Source of the DNA: Branchiostoma floridae
Lineage: Eukaryota; Chordata; Leptocardii; Amphioxiformes; Branchiostomatidae
Reading direction: 5' to 3'
DNA: 64,000 bases
Assembly (NCBI RefSeq): GCF_000003815.2
Contig: NC_049988.1
Coordinates: 21,297,958-21,361,957, forward strand
The notes beneath the pieces were generated by a model, which saw nothing but the letters and a program-made list of their open reading frames with translations, made no database searches and had not been told where the DNA came from. The translations under genes were made by a program, and so were the position numbers. Each line of letters begins with the position of its first letter. Position 1 is the stretch's first letter. Of the stretch, positions 59,945 to 64,000 are shown one piece after another.

Positions 59945-60286
59945 AGTGCTGTTACAGTAACACATTTCTCTTTTGTCCCACGGCCACCCCTAGCAGCTAC
60001 CTACAGAAGTGCAGCGGTTTGTTTGTTAGTAACAGTCATGTCTCCTGTGCCCTGCAGACACAGTTATCCTTTAAATTTATTTGGATCCACATTTGGAGCC
60101 CTAGCAACTGTAATGGAACTGCAGCGGTATTTTTGTTAGTGCTTTAACACATTTCTCCTGTGCCCCACAGACAAGAGTAGATAAGTCGTTGTAGGAGTTC
60201 CCCGTAAAGCCAGCCCTAGTGGCTGCCTGTGGAACTGCAGCAGTGTGTTTGTTAGTGCTTTAACACATTTCATCTGTATCCCACAG
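59945..60286 (+). repeat. 113-116 bp array with copies of exon H acceptor
   Basis: The unit contains gttagtgctttaacacattt, then tctcctgtgccccacag, then acaagag. Copied acceptors end at 60057 and 60170. A third copy near 59983 has lost its AG. Only the last unit runs into the full exon. Confidence 0.88.
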
Positions 60287-60442
60287 ACAAGAGCGGAGAA
60301 GTTGGCGCCGGCGTGCCCCGTACAGCGAGTCCGAGCGTGTCCGGGAAAGCGGCACACCACGGTCCGACCGCGTCGTCTTCCCTCCCGCCAACGACACAGC
60401 TGGGCGCTTCGCTCGCTACATCCAGCCAAGGAGACCCAGCAG
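60287..60442 (+). CDS. TRRAP: TRRAP exon H (variable Ser/Thr/Pro-rich linker)
   Basis: The acceptor is gtatcccacag and the donor is CAGCAG|gtaagg. The first two bases complete the Tyr of ERYKS, tying it firmly to exon G, and the last base opens the next codon. After YKS it encodes about 48 residues rich in S, T, A, P and G (for example TASPSVSGKAAHHGP and TSSQGDPA). It has no obvious hydrophobic core, so it is probably a flexible loop between FAT helices. The sequence is GC- and CpG-rich, unlike its flanks. It is less conserved than the other exons, so its full extent is less certain. A hAT-like element sits 8 bp past the exon end. Degenerate acceptor copies lie upstream at 59945-60286. Confidence 0.82.
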
Positions 60443-60450
60443 GTAAGGAA

Positions 60451-60897
60451 TAGGGATGTGTACCGATACAGTACCGGTACAATCAATTAGGTACAGATAC
60501 AAAAATACCGGAACCCTGGTGTACCGGTACTGGACCTGTATCTAATTAGTGCAAGCCAGGCAGGATAACAGGTCAGGAGATGGCCACTTTGACAGATAAA
60601 ATTACTGTGAAATCACCATTATAGCAGTCTCTGAGCCCCAGTGAGGGAAAAACAACAAGGGTCAAATTTTTGTTGCATCATGTGTCTACCATAATAAACA
60701 CGTTTTTATTTGTTCAAACATGCTTCTACCCTTTTTAGTACATTTCTTGCCATTGTAACATATCATAATATAACATTATGATATAATATTCAATGCCATG
60801 CATTTAGGTCCGGACTCATTAGGTCCGGACCTGTACCTAAACCTCTGGATTCGAATCCGGACCTGTACCTAAACGTGGGTTTAGGTACGCATCCCTA
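60451..60897. mobile_element. hAT-like MITE inserted in exon H splice donor
   Basis: Termini TAGGGATGTGTACC and GGTACGCATCCCTA are inverted repeats (one mismatch in 14). The element is flanked on both sides by the 8-bp target duplication gtaaggaa (60443-60450, 60898-60905). Eight-bp duplications and a YAGGG-type terminus are typical of hAT transposons. The 447-bp interior has no coding capacity and many gtaccggtac/ggtccggacc palindromes. The left target duplication is the exon H donor itself. Confidence 0.88.
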
Positions 60898-60905
60898 GTA
60901 AGGAA

Positions 60906-61252
60906 CCTTCTTACACCTTCGCTGGCATCTTAGGGGTGATGTTATGTCTTAGTGGAGTGTCTTCTTTCATCTCATGGCGTCTTACGTAGAGGTGATGTTA
61001 TGTCTTGATGTGGTGTCATCTTACACCTGAGTTGGACTGGTGTCTAGGATGTATGACACCGTCTTCAAGTTGGGCTGTTTTTTGAGGTGTTTTTCTGAGG
61101 ATCCTTGTTTGGCAAGTCTTGTATCTACAAGTTGGGCTGTTGTACATATAATTAGGGCAATTTTTTAATTTTTTATTTAAAGACCCTTGCTTGGTGAGTT
61201 GTTTTAATTCCATTTAAATTGTATTTGAGTCAGCCGGGATTTAAAATTGTGG
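60906..61252 (+). other. Intron after exon H, nothing recognised
   Basis: Short repeated gaggtgatgttatgtctt and acaagttgggctgtt motifs. The next TRRAP exon was not found in 60906-64000. Confidence 0.5.
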
Positions 61253-61415
61253 CAGAGAGAAAATAAAGTTTTCGAGGTGGTTCATAGTTTGAACAGGGGT
61301 AGGAACACCAAAGACGGAACAATAATTTTCGTTGTGGTTTTGAGTTTGTGCTGAAGAGGTCACTGCAAAAAGCGTAAACTTAAAACAACCGCAAAAATTT
61401 CTGTGTTGAACAATA
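61253..61415 (-). mobile_element. TA-flanked MITE, worn fragment
   Basis: Inverted and strongly diverged: keeps aggtggttca, cgttgtggtttt, cttaaaacaaccgc and aaaaatttctgtg in the family order, but both termini are lost. Confidence 0.55.
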
Positions 61416-61439
61416 TTTGTTTGATATGCAGTGATTCCA

Positions 61440-62060
61440 GTAAACTTGTAACCTTGTCAGATCCTTGTGTTACGCAAATAACTACATAAGACAAGCGTGA
61501 CAGATGAGTCTAAGCTTGGCCTACAGCTAGACGTACCTTCTTGAGTTGATTTTATTGTAGACAGTGTCTTGAGACTAGATCTCTAAGGTGGAGATATGAT
61601 TTAAGACATGATGGATGAAGAAGGAAGTCGTCTGGAACCGGTGTCTAAGACTGGCCTCCAGCTATATAGACGTACCTTCTAGAGTTGATTTTATTGTGTC
61701 TTGAGACTAGACCTCTGAGGTGGAGATATGATTTAAGACATGATGGATGAAGAAGGAAGTCGTCTGGAACCGGCGTCTAAGACTGGCCTCCAGCAAGACG
61801 TACCTCCTAGAGTTGATTTTATTGTAAACAATGTCTCTGAGACTAGGAGTTGTGATGTGAGAGATGTCGGATGAAAGAAAGAAGATGTCTGGAACTGATG
61901 CTAATTCTCGCCTCAAGCAAGACATACCTTCTTCTGTTGATTTTATTGACGACGTCATCTTGAGACTTAAGATGTGAAGTATGAATGCTTAGGATGGCGG
62001 ATGCGATCACTAAGACGTCTGGAATGAAAGTCTAAGACTTCACGCCTGCAGCAAGACTTA
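61440..62060. repeat. About 145-bp tandem repeat, four copies
   Basis: Units contain tagagttgattttattgt, gaggtggagatatgatttaa, gatggatgaagaaggaagtc and ctaagactggcctccagc. Confidence 0.9.
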
Positions 62061-63219
62061 AGTTTTAGTGTTCAACTTGACTTTTAATAGCGTCATTGTC
62101 AGGAGACCTGTTGTCTACTCATCATTGATTTGTGTAACTCTGTCCAGTTTAAAATCATCTTTATTCTACACAATATGAATAAATATGATGATGGCTGTTT
62201 CTTCGTATCCGAAGATCAATGGTAGGCAGACAAGGTTGATTAGACGACCAGTCTGCCTGGCCTGCACGTGACTTTTTAAGGTGAAGGAGGGGTGTGCACT
62301 TCCTTCTCCACCCTCTCGTCTACTGGCGCACTAAGTCCTACAGGGACAGAACTGTTTTGCCACGTAAGACGGCCCCAGCAGATGCAGGTTTATTATTTGG
62401 AGTTTCCATCTCCTAGGAGGACTTCCGACCAAGGATGCAAGGGGTTCCTCCTACCCCTGACTCGTGTGTCATGGCCGGTGCGTCATGCCCGAACATGCCC
62501 CTATGGCCTGTCACCACAACAAAGGCCTGTCACTGCCACTAGCCGCAGCTATGTACTAATTTACACCTGAGTTAGGTGAGGAAAGTCGTGTAAAGTGCCT
62601 TTCCCAAGGGCACAAGATCGGTGACACAGCAAGCGGATTTGAACCCGGGACCTCTCGGGCCTGAGACCAACGCGCTCCCGATTGTGCCACGCGGTCCCAA
62701 GAATAAACATATAGTACACACTAAAACCTAGGACAGCCCTTTGTCTGGTTTACCAGGAGGGCGCAAGGTATTAAAAAGAAGTACAATGTATTTGGAAAGA
62801 TTAAAGCCTTTCAAACATAAAATTTAACGTTACATTTCATAAAATTTAGACCCTGATGATCACAACTAGTTTCTGTAGATAAACTGTCCTAATGTACAGT
62901 CCCAAGTAGGTGTGTTTCAGGCACAGTAGATAGCATAGGATGCACAAAGTGCGCACTTTCTACTTTTAAGATGTCTCACGTCACGGTCTTTGCAGCTGAC
63001 CAGACAGAGTGACTTCATTAGTAGTATCACAGATGAGTCATGGTTCTTCAGTGTTAACTCTCAGCCTGCTACTGTCAGGATTGTCAGATATAGACTCGTA
63101 GACAGTTATCTGCCAGTGATAAGTCTGGAGCAATGTTTCTGGTTTTTATTAGTTTGTGGTTGTTGATTGTAGTGTGTTTAGAAGAGGAAGATGGGGGGCT
63201 TTAGGGCCTGGGCGTATAC
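62061..63219 (+). other. Intron after exon H, mostly unique
   Basis: Only the SINE at 62556-62697 was recognised. The 92-codon frame at 62292-62570 shows no family resemblance. Confidence 0.5.
62556..62697 (-). mobile_element. tRNA-derived SINE (head preserved)
   Basis: The minus strand begins GGACCGCGTGGCACAATCGG with an A-box, followed by the B-box GGGTTCAAATCC. It then runs into the body gtgcccttgggaaaggcact and ends gactttcctcacctaactca. Not a tRNA gene, because the stems do not fold and the body continues. Confidence 0.85.
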
Positions 63220-63574
63220 CAGGCTTTTAGCTAGGATTTTATAATAGGGAGTCCAAACTTATTGGTGAATCGCGGTAAGTGACTGTTGTAGGGGGGTCCG
63301 GGGGCATCCACCTTCCATGGTGCAGAGTTTTTGATGATTTTAAGTTAAAAAAGTGCATTCTTAGGTATCCCAAGAGGCAAAAATACTGTTCCAGAGGTCA
63401 CAGTAGAAGACTGTGACCACAGATGACCTGGTAGCATCCCTGGTCAATCAGAATTTCATGCTTGTCAGACTATTTTCTCTGTAGTGTAAGGGCGTCCAGG
63501 GGCATCAAATTTCTTGTAATTCTAAGAAAAGTGCGTCCAGATACACGTTGACGCAGGCCTAGCTAAAAGCCTGG
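63220..63574. mobile_element. Probable hAT-like MITE
   Basis: The termini CAGGCTTTTAGCTAGG and CCTAGCTAAAAGCCTG are exact inverts. The flanks gcgtatac and gtgcatac look like a decayed 8-bp target duplication (two differences). There is no coding capacity. Confidence 0.7.
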
Positions 63575-63619
63575 GTGCATACGTTGTGCAGTCATTGTAT
63601 AACTGTGTAGCGAAACCTT

Positions 63620-64000
63620 TCAGTGCCCATCATTTCCGTGGTTTCGTCCTTATCCATTTCCGTGGTTTCGTCCTTATCATGCAGGCTCATTTTTCGATTT
63701 TTCAATAAATCCTTTGCTCTGACGTCCGCCTTGCGTGAGAACGTCAATGGGAGACGGATCCTTGCCTGTGGCCTTCAGACTGTCAATTTCACCTGTCATC
63801 GCCATGGTTTTTGTTCGTTTCGTTGTCATTATTTGGGCTCATTTGTCGATTTTCAAATTTGATCTTTGCTTGTGTGACAACCCAGATAACTGATGAATGT
63901 TTGCCTGTAGCTTTTGGACTGTCAATTTTACCTGTCATTGCCATGGTTTTGATCATTTCATACTTATTGCGTGGGCTCATTTGTCGATTTTCGGATTTGA
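63620..64000. repeat. About 165-bp repeat running off the window
   Basis: ggctcatttgtcgattttc, ggactgtcaattttacctgt and cattgccatggttttgatca recur two and a half times. A short ttccgtggtttcgtccttat duplication lies at the start. Confidence 0.85.

Larger units (their letters stand above)
19590..60442 (+). other. TRRAP: TRRAP gene, partial (eight internal coding exons)
   Basis: Eight exons on the plus strand translate into one continuous stretch that I recognise as the FAT-domain part of TRRAP. All seven internal junctions keep the frame. Intron lengths are 396, 16,589, 581, 14,299, 584, 2,038 and 5,432 bp, all GT-AG. TRRAP is a very large nuclear PIKK-family protein that lacks kinase activity and scaffolds the SAGA and TIP60/NuA4 acetyltransferase complexes, where it contacts transcription activators. 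The FAT region is an alpha-solenoid that wraps the pseudokinase domain. The part seen here is about 311 codons of a family protein of roughly 3,800 residues, so start, promoter, kinase-like domain and polyA site lie outside. The identification rests on remembered family sequence and is strong because highly conserved blocks occur in the right order in all eight exons. Confidence 0.95.

Noticed and set aside
62556-62697. Possible functional tRNA on the minus strand
   Set aside because: Good A- and B-boxes, but the body continues into the SINE core and the same body recurs at several other sites.

Overview
This window is a piece of animal genome and almost certainly lies inside one large plus-strand gene, TRRAP (the PIKK-family pseudokinase scaffold of the SAGA and TIP60/NuA4 histone acetyltransferase complexes). 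Eight consecutive coding exons were found by reading the frames through consensus splice sites: 19590-19705, 20102-20213, 36803-36903, 37485-37595, 51895-52083, 52668-52755, 54794-54854 and 60287-60442. Their phases join without a break into 934 nt (about 311 codons) of the FAT-domain region. The exons before and after this block are not in the window. No second protein gene, rRNA or functional tRNA gene could be supported. The organism is most likely an amphioxus (Branchiostoma). The reasons are deuterostome-like exon sequence, very dense minisatellites, relics of amphioxus-style C2H2 zinc fingers, tRNA-derived SINEs, short TIR elements, and draft-assembly gaps of exactly 100 N. This is an inference from pattern, not a database match.

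Layout. 1-19589 is intron (or flank) upstream of the first exon found, and is mostly tandem repeats with 55-300 bp units, short transposons and two LINE relics. 19590-20213 holds exons A and B. 20214-36802 is a 16.6 kb intron with a 650-bp tandem duplication, a 13-copy 61-bp minisatellite and a SINE. 36803-37595 holds exons C and D. 37596-51894 is a 14.3 kb intron with a 38-bp-arm palindrome, a 19-bp minisatellite family, a LINE relic, a hAT-like element and a decayed zinc-finger array. 51895-54854 holds exons E, F and G. 54855-60286 is a 5.4 kb intron. 60287-60442 is exon H, and a hAT-like element sits inside the repeated copy of its splice donor. The rest is intron.

The main discovery candidate is that every one of the eight exons has one or more truncated tandem copies of one of its own edges in the neighbouring intron. 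In most cases the copy includes the splice acceptor or donor. Five exons (A, B, E, G, H) have upstream acceptor copies and three (C, D, F) have downstream copies of the exon 3' end. Some copies are intact enough to be used: the exon B copy is offset by 72 nt, stays in frame, and would add 24 residues. Others would introduce a stop at once. I recall a published description of amphioxus minisatellites at exon-intron boundaries of the Adh locus ('mirages'), which I cannot check here. If that is the same phenomenon, this locus suggests it can touch every exon of a gene.
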